Shown here in pieces: positions 33,246 to 43,400 of a stretch of 64,000 nucleotides of DNA (position 1 is its first letter; each line of letters opens with the position of its first letter). Both the position numbers and the translations under genes were made by a program. Source of the stretch: Desulforhabdus sp. TSK. Lineage in GTDB: Bacteria; Desulfobacterota; Syntrophobacteria; Syntrophobacterales; Syntrophobacteraceae. The stretch is from the NCBI RefSeq assembly GCF_022836495.1, contig NZ_BQXM01000027.1, forward strand, positions 1-64,000. Direction: 5' to 3'. The notes beneath the pieces are model-generated. The model worked only from the letters and a program-made list of their open reading frames with translations. It searched no databases and was not told the origin of the DNA.

Positions 33246-36200
33246 TCAATGCTTCCTTCCTGACGACTGTACAGCCGTCTTCGTGCTTCCCCCATGCTGG
33301 GTGACCCTGGGGCGGCAATTGATTTTGACCGCTCCCCTCGAAAAGCTGTCGTCGGTGGCCTTGCTGGACCACACGTAGGCTTCGCCGGTCTGGAGGCGGC
33401 TCATTTTGTCCGACGTCAGGTTCCCCAGGGCGGCGTTGGCTTTCTGGATGTGCTTGAGCCAGGCGGGGGAGTTGAATTTGTGCATGATGATCTGGGTCGA
33501 AAGCTCGATGAGGGAAACAGGGACTGAAGGCGGGTCCTGGGAAGCCACCATGATGCTGGTCCCCTTGTGGCGCATCTCCCGCACCACTTCCACCAGGCCG
33601 GAAACCAGATCATCGTTCTCGATGTATTTGTGAGCTTCATCGAAGACGACCAGCTTATTGAACGCCGTTCCGTTGAAGGTGGCTTCGGAAAAAATCTGCA
33701 GCATCACCACGAAAAGGCCCAGGGCTTCATCTTTTTCGATGTACTCATCCCGCAGGTCCACAATGATCAGGCGTCCGGGGCGGATCAGATCTTGAAGGCG
33801 TTGGCTGTCGTCGATATATTCGCCGGCGAATCGGAGGCGTGTTTGAGCCAGCTCCTTCAGATGATCCGAAAGACCTGATTTCTCGATCCCGCTTCGGATG
33901 CCATCGAGGGTCAGGTTGTTGCGGAGCCCTCTCATGAGGAGGTTGATCTGCCGCAGGTACATGCTCTGACTGCCGATGGCCCCCATGAGGAACTTCCAGT
34001 GGGAAGCCTTGAGCTCGGAAGCGGCGAAGGTGATCGGCCGGACCTCGATATCCGGGTATTCCGCCTTCCGTAAATCGACCTTGTCCGATGGCGTCAGGAT
34101 CAACACGTCCTTGAGCGCCTGCCCCTCAGCGCCATAGTGCTCCTTAAGGATCTGGACCTCCTGGGGCACCGAATTGGGATGCACCATGGACGTGAATTCC
34201 GGAGCGTAATCCTGGGTCGGGCTGTAGTGAAAGAGCACCGTCGCCAGGGGACCCGGCAGCATATTGATATTTGGGATGGGCATGGAAGCCATCTCGATCA
34301 CCGTGCCCAGAGTATAGCTTTTCCCTCCTCCCTGGACCCCGAAGAGACTGATCGTATGTGTGTGGTTAATATCCAGGGCGATTTTCCGGCCGGCGATCTC
34401 TCCCAGCACGCCGTACTGCGGTGATGTCCCGTTTACGCCAAGCATGACGTCATACTCGACTCCGGCGGTAGGACCTTGCCTGTCCGATTCCCGGATTGTC
34501 TCTTCCTCGACCTTCGGTGCGCCGACCTCACCAGTCCGTGCATTCTCGGATACCGGCATCCGGTCGTCGGCACCGTCCTTCTCGACCTCAAACGTCTCCC
34601 TGTCCTCGGCAGGTGGCACTGCTCGTGAGTCTTCCCCGGCCTTGTCCATTTCCTTCCGCTCTCGCGCCTTGTCCAACTCCGACTCCGACGCCGCGGGGCC
34701 ATCCCCATCCCCCTGAGGCGGCTCGCCCCGCCAGGTCTCCTCCAACCGCCAGAGCGTGGTTCGCTCTCGCCTGGGCGCGATAAACGCCGCGGTTTCCAGC
34801 TTCGGCACGGTGGCTATGAACCGCTCGCTCAACGGACGGACGACCGCCTCTTCCTCCACCTCCTCAGTGACGGGTTTACGGCAATTCTCCAGGAGGGCAT
34901 GGATGAGGTCCCTGCCCACCCGGTGAAACTCGATCCCCACCTCGCTTTCCGGGGCCTCGGCGCCGTTCTTTTCGAAGTCGAAGATCAGGGCGCAGCGCCG
35001 GAACCGAAGGGCGTATCCCAGCTCGATGGACTGCAGGAAGCCTCGCGCCTCCTGGGCTGCCGCTTCGTCGAAAATTCCATAGCGCAGGGACCGTTCGAGG
35101 TAGAAGCGAAGCATTTGAGACAGCTCACGGCTCTTGAGAAGCCGATCCGGACGGTCCGGCTTCTTGATGGCCGGGTCGAAGTGCCGTTGCAGGATACGCT
35201 CGCTCTGGCTGATCTGGACCGCGACTTTTTCCTTGAGCTGGTTGAAGGCCGAAAAGTCGCCCACCTGCGAATAGCATTTCACCTCGACCAGGTTGCAGGT
35301 GATGACCCGTTCGGCCAGATTCAGGTCGAAAAGGGCCAGGTCGGTACGTTGCAAGCTGATGGCATCGTCCACATCGTCCGCCCCCCCTTTCGACCGGTAA
35401 AGGTCGGTGTGCGCGTCGAGGGGCATGATGATCTGATTGCTCAAGGCACCCTGGTATTCAAGGTACAGCCTGGCCAGGGCCAGGCCGAGGGCCTCATCCT
35501 GTTGTGTGCGCGCCGAAATCAGCTTCAGAGCGAGCCGTCCCGAAAGGGACCGCAGTGCGCCGAGGATTTGTACCGATTGCTCCCCGTCGGCGGACAGGCC
35601 ATGCCTGAGCAGCACGGGCTTGAGCATCGCCTCCAGTTCCTCATGGGACCTCGAGGAGATGATCAGATTATGAGTCGCCTGGGAGCCGCCCCTGGGAACG
35701 TAATCGATCAGGTAGTCGGGTCTGTCTTTCTTGCCTCCGTGATCGAAGAATTCAATCCCCATATTCCGATCGATGGTGAGAACCCAGTCGCTCACTTGAT
35801 GCACCTCATGAATGAGCGCCCGCTGAGGGACACCCAATCCAAGGGTCAGCACCGGAACAGCCCTGAAGGCCGCCCCGGATGAGGCCACCGCCGATACGGC
35901 AAAGCACAGGTTTCGGCTTAAGGAAGCCAACAAATCGAAGCAGGCGGGCTGCGTGTCGGCATTCCAGGCGCTTCCCACCACCGGCCGCTTGCTCCAAAAA
36001 GCCCCCGAGTCATCCTCCACAAAATCCGTTTCAAAATCCTGGATCAGCCCATGCAGGGGAGTCAGGCCGGGAGGCTTCTCGGCAATGGACAGCTCCTCCG
36101 CCGGAAACACGTCGAGCAATACGCTGATGTGCGCGGGGTAGCTCCCGGCGTTGGCATGAAATTCCACCAGGGCATATCGGGCCAGGTTCAGCTTGGAGAA

Positions 36201-38744
36201 CAAATGGCTTCCCGTGGACGTGGCAAAGGCATCCGCCGCCTCGCTCACCAGGGCGCCCGGCCGTCCCATGGAATCGAGAGCTTCCCCCGGGACGAAGGAC
36301 GCGGGGTCGGAGGTGAACAAGCGAATGTCATAACGCAGGTCCGCATACTCACGTTTTTGCTGAAGGCCCATAAGCGCCTCCGTGATCACCGCGCCCGCGC
36401 CGGGATTGAACACATTCAAGGACAGCTCGCGCACGTAAGGATGCTGCGACAGGTAGCGCTCGATCTTGTCCGCGATCATGCTCCCCGAAATGTCCGAGCC
36501 AACGCTGGGAGGCTCCGCCAGACCAAGCGCGGCACACACTTCGGCCATCAGGCTCCTGGAATTTTCCTCCCCTGTCGGCGTGTAGAATCCCCAGAAAGGA
36601 TTCACATTGTCCACAGGGGTGAAAATCCGACCATCCTCGACCGGAACGCCAACGGGGTATCCGGAAGAGCACAAGCCATTCAGCAGGGCCGCCCGCACGG
36701 AAGCAATGTGATCCTTTCCTCCGGCTTGAATCTTGCCGATCCAGTCCTTTCCAAGCTCCACCCAGCCCGAAAGCCAGAGTGCTCGGAGCGGGTGCGTGGG
36801 CGCAACCAGGACCGCTTCGCGCCGTCGCCCGCCATAATCGGTCAGGATCACATGAACGGAGTCCACGGCCAGTACATGCCGCAGCGACTGTAAATGCTGC
36901 TGCCGTTCCACCGCCGATGTCGTTTCCGCCTGGCGCAGGAGACCGCGCACCAGATCCAGATAGGATTCGGCGTAGGCCAGGATTTCCTTTTCGGCGTCAC
37001 GAAAGGAAAGCCCTTCCATGATCAGGTCGGCCGCATCCTGCCGCACGAGCGAAAAGAGCTCCTCCCGCGCAGACAGAAAAGACCGGGCCGCCGCCGTCGA
37101 GGGGAGAGGCAGCTCAACTTCCGAAGGATAGTCGGCGCTGTCCGGACGGGCCTGCATCCGTCGGCCACAGGGGCGTCCGGGCTCGGCCAAAATGCCTTGC
37201 TCGATGGTCTTGAGCATTCGAGAGACCGGGACTTGAACGCTGCCTTCCCGGCCGAATTTCACCAGCAGAGCTTCCTGGCGAGAGGCCTTTCTGGATTGCC
37301 CCTCCTCCGCCCAGGAAACAGTGGTCGGGAAGATCTTGTCGGGATCACGCTCTTCGCCGAGAGCGTTCAGTTGCAGTCTGAAGCGCGCATGATCGAGGCT
37401 CTGCTCATCGCGAACGGTCCGCTGAGGCGGCTCCTCGTCCAGGCTCCCTCCCGGAAGAACATAGAAGGGCTCGCTCTCGAAGATCCGCTGGGCTGTTTCC
37501 AATTCCGACCCCGACTCCATCGGAACGGGGTCTCCATCCGCGGTCCAGGGCAGGACCCGGATGAAATGCCAGCCTTCCTCAAAGTCGATCTTGTCGAGCC
37601 TCGCCAGGTTGGCGGCGCATTGCACCCGGTTGTGCTTCCATGCCTTCACCTTCTTGGACTTGCCCACGGGACCGTCACTGCGGGAAACGATCTGCACCGT
37701 GAAATGGTCCAGACCGCTCACCTTTCCCGGATGGGGACTGACCTCGAAAGATACATTCATCTTCCTGTGCTCATGGGGCACGAGCACCTGTTGCCCGGTG
37801 AGCCCCGAGAGCTGCTCGTCGGCCTCATCCTTTTCCACGAGGGGAAGATCGGTTTTCAAAACGGCCAACCGAACCTTGCCCAGCATGGGCTCTTCCTGGA
37901 AAGCCCACTTGTCGAAGGATATGCTCCACCAGCTCTTGTCCGTGGCAATAAGCGAAGTCCACCCTTCCGGCTCCTGGACCTCGAACTTTTCAAAGAAGGC
38001 GAACAAGCGAGACTGAAGGGCCTTGTCTCGGAGGCCAAGCTCCACGATTCGCCCACGCACCGACTTGTGCGATGTCATGAGGCCGCGGACACAGTCCAGG
38101 TTCCGGCGAATCTTGCCGTTGACCGTCCCGGGGTCGGCAAGGAGCTTGAAATCCGGAATCAGGGTCAGCTCGTACAAGGCGGCCCCGAGGGTTTCGCCGT
38201 CGATGCCGTTTTCCAGCGCCGTCAGCAGATACCTCGCTCGGGCCACCTCATCGGCGAAGAGCCATCCTTCTTCCGCGAGAATGCCGAACAGGTCCCGAAC
38301 ATGGCCCAGCAGGGAAGGGGGCAACCGCTCCAGGAGCGAGTCGATCAACTCCCGATAAATCCCGGTGAAGGCAAGCTCCTCGAAGGTGGCGACTCCAAAG
38401 GAATCCTCGGCGCTGGTGCGCAGGAAAGCCGGGATGAAGACCAGCAGCGGGGGACGCAGCTCGCCGTTGACCTCCGGATTGCGCAGCTCGACCAGCCTGG
38501 TGGAGGTGACCCGAAAGGGAAGCCCATCCTGATCATGGCCGCCCAAGATGAAGATATTCCCATCCGGCCGCGTCCTGCGAAGCTCCTTGCAAGCCGATTC
38601 CATGACCTCATGGTCGAGATCCGTGACTCGAATGCAGTGTCCCGGCCCGCGCTCACTCAGTATCGCCTCGATGCGAGGGCACAGCAGGCCGGCAACCGCA
38701 GCGTTCAATTGATTCACGGTCAGCTTCATGAAGGCCTGACTCAT
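33246..38744 (-). CDS. Giant HerA/FtsK-like ATPase, MAD8-like defence protein
   Basis: 1832 residues, cytoplasmic. The last 400 residues are a HerA/FtsK-type P-loop domain: Walker A G-V-Q-G-G-G-K-S (about 1469-1476), Walker B V-V-F-D-E-A-H (1699-1705), a sensor-like V-A-S-Q-D-P. Before it is a long acidic, low-complexity linker rich in Glu, Asp and Arg (about 1330-1425). A D-L-N-L-(x)8-N-L-V-E-V-K motif near residues 1140-1160 looks like a PD-(D/E)xK nuclease core. The first 1000 residues are unfamiliar. Size, motifs and neighbours fit the ATP-binding MAD8 protein of the methylation-associated defence system as I remember it. Start overlaps the stop of the gene at 38741 by 4 bases; last gene of the operon. 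Confidence 0.8.
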   Translation of the reverse strand: MSQAFMKLTVNQLNAAVAGLLCPRIEAILSERGPGHCIRVTDLDHEVMESACKELRRTRPDGNIFILGGHDQDGLPFRVTSTRLVELRNPEVNGELRPPLLVFIPAFLRTSAEDSFGVATFEELAFTGIYRELIDSLLERLPPSLLGHVRDLFGILAEEGWLFADEVARARYLLTALENGIDGETLGAALYELTLIPDFKLLADPGTVNGKIRRNLDCVRGLMTSHKSVRGRIVELGLRDKALQSRLFAFFEKFEVQEPEGWTSLIATDKSWWSISFDKWAFQEEPMLGKVRLAVLKTDLPLVEKDEADEQLSGLTGQQVLVPHEHRKMNVSFEVSPHPGKVSGLDHFTVQIVSRSDGPVGKSKKVKAWKHNRVQCAANLARLDKIDFEEGWHFIRVLPWTADGDPVPMESGSELETAQRIFESEPFYVLPGGSLDEEPPQRTVRDEQSLDHARFRLQLNALGEERDPDKIFPTTVSWAEEGQSRKASRQEALLVKFGREGSVQVPVSRMLKTIEQGILAEPGRPCGRRMQARPDSADYPSEVELPLPSTAAARSFLSAREELFSLVRQDAADLIMEGLSFRDAEKEILAYAESYLDLVRGLLRQAETTSAVERQQHLQSLRHVLAVDSVHVILTDYGGRRREAVLVAPTHPLRALWLSGWVELGKDWIGKIQAGGKDHIASVRAALLNGLCSSGYPVGVPVEDGRIFTPVDNVNPFWGFYTPTGEENSRSLMAEVCAALGLAEPPSVGSDISGSMIADKIERYLSQHPYVRELSLNVFNPGAGAVITEALMGLQQKREYADLRYDIRLFTSDPASFVPGEALDSMGRPGALVSEAADAFATSTGSHLFSKLNLARYALVEFHANAGSYPAHISVLLDVFPAEELSIAEKPPGLTPLHGLIQDFETDFVEDDSGAFWSKRPVVGSAWNADTQPACFDLLASLSRNLCFAVSAVASSGAAFRAVPVLTLGLGVPQRALIHEVHQVSDWVLTIDRNMGIEFFDHGGKKDRPDYLIDYVPRGGSQATHNLIISSRSHEELEAMLKPVLLRHGLSADGEQSVQILGALRSLSGRLALKLISARTQQDEALGLALARLYLEYQGALSNQIIMPLDAHTDLYRSKGGADDVDDAISLQRTDLALFDLNLAERVITCNLVEVKCYSQVGDFSAFNQLKEKVAVQISQSERILQRHFDPAIKKPDRPDRLLKSRELSQMLRFYLERSLRYGIFDEAAAQEARGFLQSIELGYALRFRRCALIFDFEKNGAEAPESEVGIEFHRVGRDLIHALLENCRKPVTEEVEEEAVVRPLSERFIATVPKLETAAFIAPRRERTTLWRLEETWRGEPPQGDGDGPAASESELDKARERKEMDKAGEDSRAVPPAEDRETFEVEKDGADDRMPVSENARTGEVGAPKVEEETIRESDRQGPTAGVEYDVMLGVNGTSPQYGVLGEIAGRKIALDINHTHTISLFGVQGGGKSYTLGTVIEMASMPIPNINMLPGPLATVLFHYSPTQDYAPEFTSMVHPNSVPQEVQILKEHYGAEGQALKDVLILTPSDKVDLRKAEYPDIEVRPITFAASELKASHWKFLMGAIGSQSMYLRQINLLMRGLRNNLTLDGIRSGIEKSGLSDHLKELAQTRLRFAGEYIDDSQRLQDLIRPGRLIIVDLRDEYIEKDEALGLFVVMLQIFSEATFNGTAFNKLVVFDEAHKYIENDDLVSGLVEVVREMRHKGTSIMVASQDPPSVPVSLIELSTQIIMHKFNSPAWLKHIQKANAALGNLTSDKMSRLQTGEAYVWSSKATDDSFSRGAVKINCRPRVTQHGGSTKTAVQSSGRKH

Positions 38745-40432
38745 GGACGCCTCCCATTTTCTTGGTCTTCATGGCTTTTCCCGATGGCATAGCGCGGCGA
38801 TACTTTCTGGGTGACATACGCATCCGACAGGTCTTCATAGAAGCCGATCTCACGCAGGCGGCGCTTGAAGGCCTCGAGATTCAACCGCATGGCCCGGCGG
38901 TCCACGATGCTGCCGGCGGCCTGGCTGCCTTCCGGAAGCCGGTCGATATAAAGGCCGTAGCGAGTACGCAAGAACGCCAGCAGCTCTTCGATGCGCACCT
39001 CCCGAGTGATGAACCGACCGCCTTCCCAGGTCAGCACGGCCACTTGCAACAGCACCTCCAGCAACCTGCTGCTCAGGACAAACCGGCGGGGACTCCCCTT
39101 GCTCCGGGACTGAGCCAGCAGCCCGTTCTCCTTGTTCTTCAGGAGCAGGGAATCCAGGCATTCGGTGATGTACTGCCGGTGGTATTTGCCCCGATAGGCC
39201 ATGAGGATCTCGATGAACGAATCGAATTCTCCAAGTCCCATGGCGGTCGCTTCCCGCACCTCGGGATCGACATCGCCGCCTCCGGACGAGGATTCCTCGA
39301 TCAGGCCGGCGAGACGAAATTGGAAGTAGGTCTGTCGGTCCGCATCGTGCTCCGGCTTGAGCAGGCACGCCAGCTCGCCCACGGAAAGCTCCCCATTCGC
39401 CGACGGAACAGGCTGCCCCCTCTTCTTGCTCAGATATGTCGCCATTTCATCCAGCTTTTTTACGACGAAGTTGGCCTGCACGAAAGCCGGTATCCGGCGG
39501 TACAGTCTGTCGGCGGATTTCCTGGCCAGCTCGACCATGCGGGCATTGTTCACATCGCCCATGTCCACAATCAGGGAAAGGCGGTAGGGACAACCCTCGA
39601 CGGCGTTATCCAGTCGCGGATTCACGGGGCATTCCTTGATGCCGCACAGATCGTTACCGGACCGTTGCTTCACGATCCCTGGCAGAATCTGCAACAGCTT
39701 GAGGTGATACAGCCCCAGGTGGAAAGCCAACAGGGTCTTCAGGTACTCGACCAGCACCGAGCGGGGAACGTGGGGCTCATAAGCCAGCAACCGCAGAATG
39801 TCATCGGCGAGGATATCGGCCTGGCCGATGCACAGGGGCGGGACCCGATCCGGCTCGCGAGAGTCGCGCATGTCTTGCTTGACCTGCTCGTTGAAGCGTA
39901 AAAGTGCCTGGGTTTCGACATCGACGACCACGGACGCGTCATACTTCTCGGTGATCCAGTCGAATCCGGGAAAAAAGAAGCGCTTCAGGTCGGAAAGGGC
40001 CGACTCCCCCTCGCCCCGGCGCGCGAAATAAAGCATCCAGTAGATCTGCTCGGCGGCGCCATAGTCGCGGCAGTGCCTGGCGTTACGAAACTTATAAGTC
40101 TCGCCGTGCAAGGGACGTGGAGAGGCCACGGCTTGATTGGCCTTCCCGCGATTCACAACATCCAGCAGCTCCGTTTCAAACCATTTGTGCACGATGTCGG
40201 GATACTGATCGAAGCCCACGAAGAACTTCCGCATCTCCTCCTCGCGAAGAATTTCCTCGACAAATTCCTCGGGTTGCAGGTTGTTCGCGCGGGGAGGCTT
40301 TCGGCCTGCGTATCCGCGAAATTTCAACCGAGGAAACAAGAGTGTCAGTACCCGGTCCATCTCGATGTGCTTGAAGTCCACATAGGTGGTCTTGGGTGTG
40401 CGAAACTCCTTGTCTCGGCCCTTGATGCTCAT
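38741..40432 (-). CDS. Uncharacterised defence protein, MAD7-like
   Basis: 563 residues, no signal peptide or membrane helix. A Cys-rich patch (C-G-I-K-E-C-P-V-N at about 262-270, then E-G-C-P-Y) may bind zinc. The C-terminal quarter (V-L-S-S-R-L-L-E-V-L-L-Q-V-A-V-L-T-W) resembles winged-helix-like helical packing. No catalytic motif that I can name. It overlaps both neighbours by 4 bases (ATGA), so it is translationally coupled between the double-kinase gene and the giant ATPase and must work with them. In the MADS systems I recall, the gene between the kinase and the large ATPase has this size; that is the basis of the call. Confidence 0.72.
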   Translation of the reverse strand: MSIKGRDKEFRTPKTTYVDFKHIEMDRVLTLLFPRLKFRGYAGRKPPRANNLQPEEFVEEILREEEMRKFFVGFDQYPDIVHKWFETELLDVVNRGKANQAVASPRPLHGETYKFRNARHCRDYGAAEQIYWMLYFARRGEGESALSDLKRFFFPGFDWITEKYDASVVVDVETQALLRFNEQVKQDMRDSREPDRVPPLCIGQADILADDILRLLAYEPHVPRSVLVEYLKTLLAFHLGLYHLKLLQILPGIVKQRSGNDLCGIKECPVNPRLDNAVEGCPYRLSLIVDMGDVNNARMVELARKSADRLYRRIPAFVQANFVVKKLDEMATYLSKKRGQPVPSANGELSVGELACLLKPEHDADRQTYFQFRLAGLIEESSSGGGDVDPEVREATAMGLGEFDSFIEILMAYRGKYHRQYITECLDSLLLKNKENGLLAQSRSKGSPRRFVLSSRLLEVLLQVAVLTWEGGRFITREVRIEELLAFLRTRYGLYIDRLPEGSQAAGSIVDRRAMRLNLEAFKRRLREIGFYEDLSDAYVTQKVSPRYAIGKSHEDQENGRRP

Positions 40433-43400
40433 GCGTCGGCCCTCCGGGTCACTTTCCCCATATGCAGCACGCCGCTTGCATCACGGCGGATCTGGAAGAG
40501 CTCGTAGCCGCTTTCCGTCAAGAGAACCTCCTGGTAGGGCGCCGCGGACAGAACATTCTTGAAGACGGCCAAGCTAAGGTAAAAGCCTTCCTCCTCCTCG
40601 AGGCTCGGCCGATATCCCTTGTTGAGCCGCATCAGCATCTCGTAAATGTCGAGGTTGATGCGCAGGCTCGCCCGGTGTCCGTCTCCCGAGTCGTAGAGCA
40701 GCACCAGCGCCTCCGGCAGGCTCTCCAAAAAGGGATGGGCCTCGGTTTCCCGGTCGGTCCTCAGGATGAAGCGATCCCCGTCGAAAAGCCTGTAGCTGCG
40801 AATCGTTCCCTTTTCCACGCGGCGGACCCGCAAGGCCAGCCGGTGGCCCGGCCAACCGGGGTCGCCCAGGCCTTCACCCCGATTGATGGCTTGAAGCAGC
40901 GACGCGGTCTCATCCGCGCATTTCACGCCGGGCTCCCGGATGGCGTCGAGGAAGGGCTCGATGCTTCCGTAAGGCAGCATGTCTTTCCAGCCCATGTCGC
41001 GGCGCTCGAAAAAATGCCGCCTGCGCACGTGGGAGAGATAATTCCGGTGCCTGGCGATCAACCGCGCCCGGTTCTTGGACGAGTAATCCCGAGGGAGCTT
41101 GCGAAATCGCGCTTCGAGCAGCTCTTCATCGTAGCCGGTCCGCGCTCCGAAGGAGAAGCGGCCCATGGCCCTGACCGAGGGCGGTAGAAAACCCAGCTCG
41201 CGGTCCAGCTCCGGATTGCCCACCTGGGCCACATCGATTTCCCGCAGCAGCGACAAGAGCCGGTCGTTGGAGCCGGAGCTCCCCCCCAGCCAGGAATTGA
41301 AATAAAAACCGTCGAGAATCCGCTTCCTGTTCTTTTCGCTGTCGTTTTGATAGAGGCGATGAATGCCGTCGCAATCGAGGGTCCCCACCAGCATGAAGGC
41401 CAGGGCGGAGCGCAGATCGCGCATGGTGATGTGCAATCGCCCCCTCAGGTGCGTGATGGTGTAGAGCATTTTCAAACGTTCGATCACCTTCGGCCCGGCA
41501 GTGGCGTCTTGGAAGGTCCTGGCGTTGTGGCAGGCGTAACACTTGCCCTGAAGGTCGCATCCTTCGCAGACCGACCAGTATTCCCGCTGCGTCATGCGGA
41601 GGATCAGGCGCTCCAGGATCGAAGTCTGTCCCTCCTGGGGATCGGCCACCACCGAGCGCAGATTGAGGTTGACCACCGCCACCGCGTCCTCGGGTGCCCC
41701 GCCCGCCAGCCCACGTTGGACCTGGCGGGAGAGCCGCGGGAACTCCTCTTCGTGCTCCAGGAAGAAATCCACCAGGCGGCCTTCATTGATCGCGATGAGC
41801 CGCATCTCGTTCGCAGGCGGGGTCGCGCCGTCCCGGCCGGCGAAAGGGGCGAAGAACTTGCGCAGCACGGCATCGTTGCGCTCGTCGCCTTCATCCTGGC
41901 TGCCGTCGTAATTGCTCCGGTAGGTGCGTCCCTTGAGCCGAAAAACAGCTCCGTTGGCCCCGCGCCGGACCTTCGCGCCCTTGCTCTCGGCAAGGGCTTC
42001 GAACTGTTGAATGAAGGCCGTCTTTCCATCTCCCGCGTTGCCGCTGATGATCACCAGGCGAAGCCCCCCCTTCAGTAAGGCGGGCTGAAGCTTCACATCC
42101 AGGTAAGTCGGCACATAGGTGGCCCTGCCGATCTCATCCAGACCTCGAGTGCCCGCGTTGGACACCTGGCTCTGGCTGTAGAGGGTCAAGAGATGGGCCA
42201 CGAAGGGATTGGTATTGGGACGGGAAGGCTCAAAGCCCTGCCGGGCGTCGGCTTTCGGCCCGATACCGATCTCGCCGCTGGTTCCGCCCGCGCGGTAACG
42301 CTTCACCCCGGCCAGGGCCGCCAGCAGCTCCGCCGCGGAGGCGAAGCGGTCCTGGCGCTCCGGCGCGATCATCCTCAGCACCACGCTCACCAGGGAGGAG
42401 CTCAGGTCTCCGCACCCTTTGCACTGCCTGGGGTCTTTCGGCCTGGTCCTGATGGGCGGCGTCGGCTCGTCGAACGGGTATCTCCCGGTCAGGCACTCGT
42501 AGAAAGAGATGCCCAGGGCGTAGAGGTCGCGATCCATGCGGTCGGAGGCATCGGGCTCGGTCGAGTGGCTGTAGTCCGGTGGAAGATAGCGGCGCGTACC
42601 GCCACCGCCTCGGGCCTCGTCCCTTTCGGTGACGGCGACGTTGAAGTCGATGATGCGAACGCCCTTGTCGGTCCACAGCAGATTGGAGGGCTTGACGTCC
42701 TGGTGGTAAACCCCGTGCCGATGCAGGTGAGCCAGTCCTTCCGCCGATTCGCGAGCGATGCGAACGGCGTCCTCCAGGGAGAGGGCTTCGCTTTCTATCA
42801 GGTCGGAAACATCCAGCCCTTCCACGTACTCAAACACGATGTAAGGGGTCTGCCTGGCATCGGCCATGCGATCCGCCCAAATCACCTTCACCACATGGGG
42901 GTGCTCGGGCAGATTGGTCAGGGCCTTGTATTCCCGGCACACGCGCTCGAAGACGCTTCGCCTGTCCTTGTCGATGATCTTTATGGCGCGCACCACATCG
43001 GCGTAGGAATCAAAGACTTTGTAAACCGCGCCGAAGCCCCCTTCGCCCAGCTTTTTTTGAATAGCGAAGCGGTTGGCCAGGACAAAGTCCCGGGGCAATT
43101 TTCGCAAATCTTCGGGAAGCTCCAGGTCCGCCGCGTTTTTTATTCCCCCATCATCCCGCGCAAGCTCGCCTCCGGCTTCGGGCAGGATGATGTCATCCAG
43201 GGCCTTGCGCGCAACAGCGGCGCTGGCATGGCGCTCTTCGGGGTCAAACTCGCAGAATTTCTGCAGCCACCCGTCGATCCCCCCAGGCAGGTCCGGCCTG
43301 TGCTCCGAGGGCTTCATGGGGAACTTGCCGTCGGCCTCCATCATCTGGTCGATGCCCTCGAAGGGCGATTCGCCGGTCAGCAGCTCATAAAAAACGAGCC

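Noticed and set aside
36894-38792. 632-codon plus-strand ORF opposite the giant ATPase gene
   Set aside because: Antisense shadow; the minus strand has the coherent domain structure and the ATGA-coupled operon.
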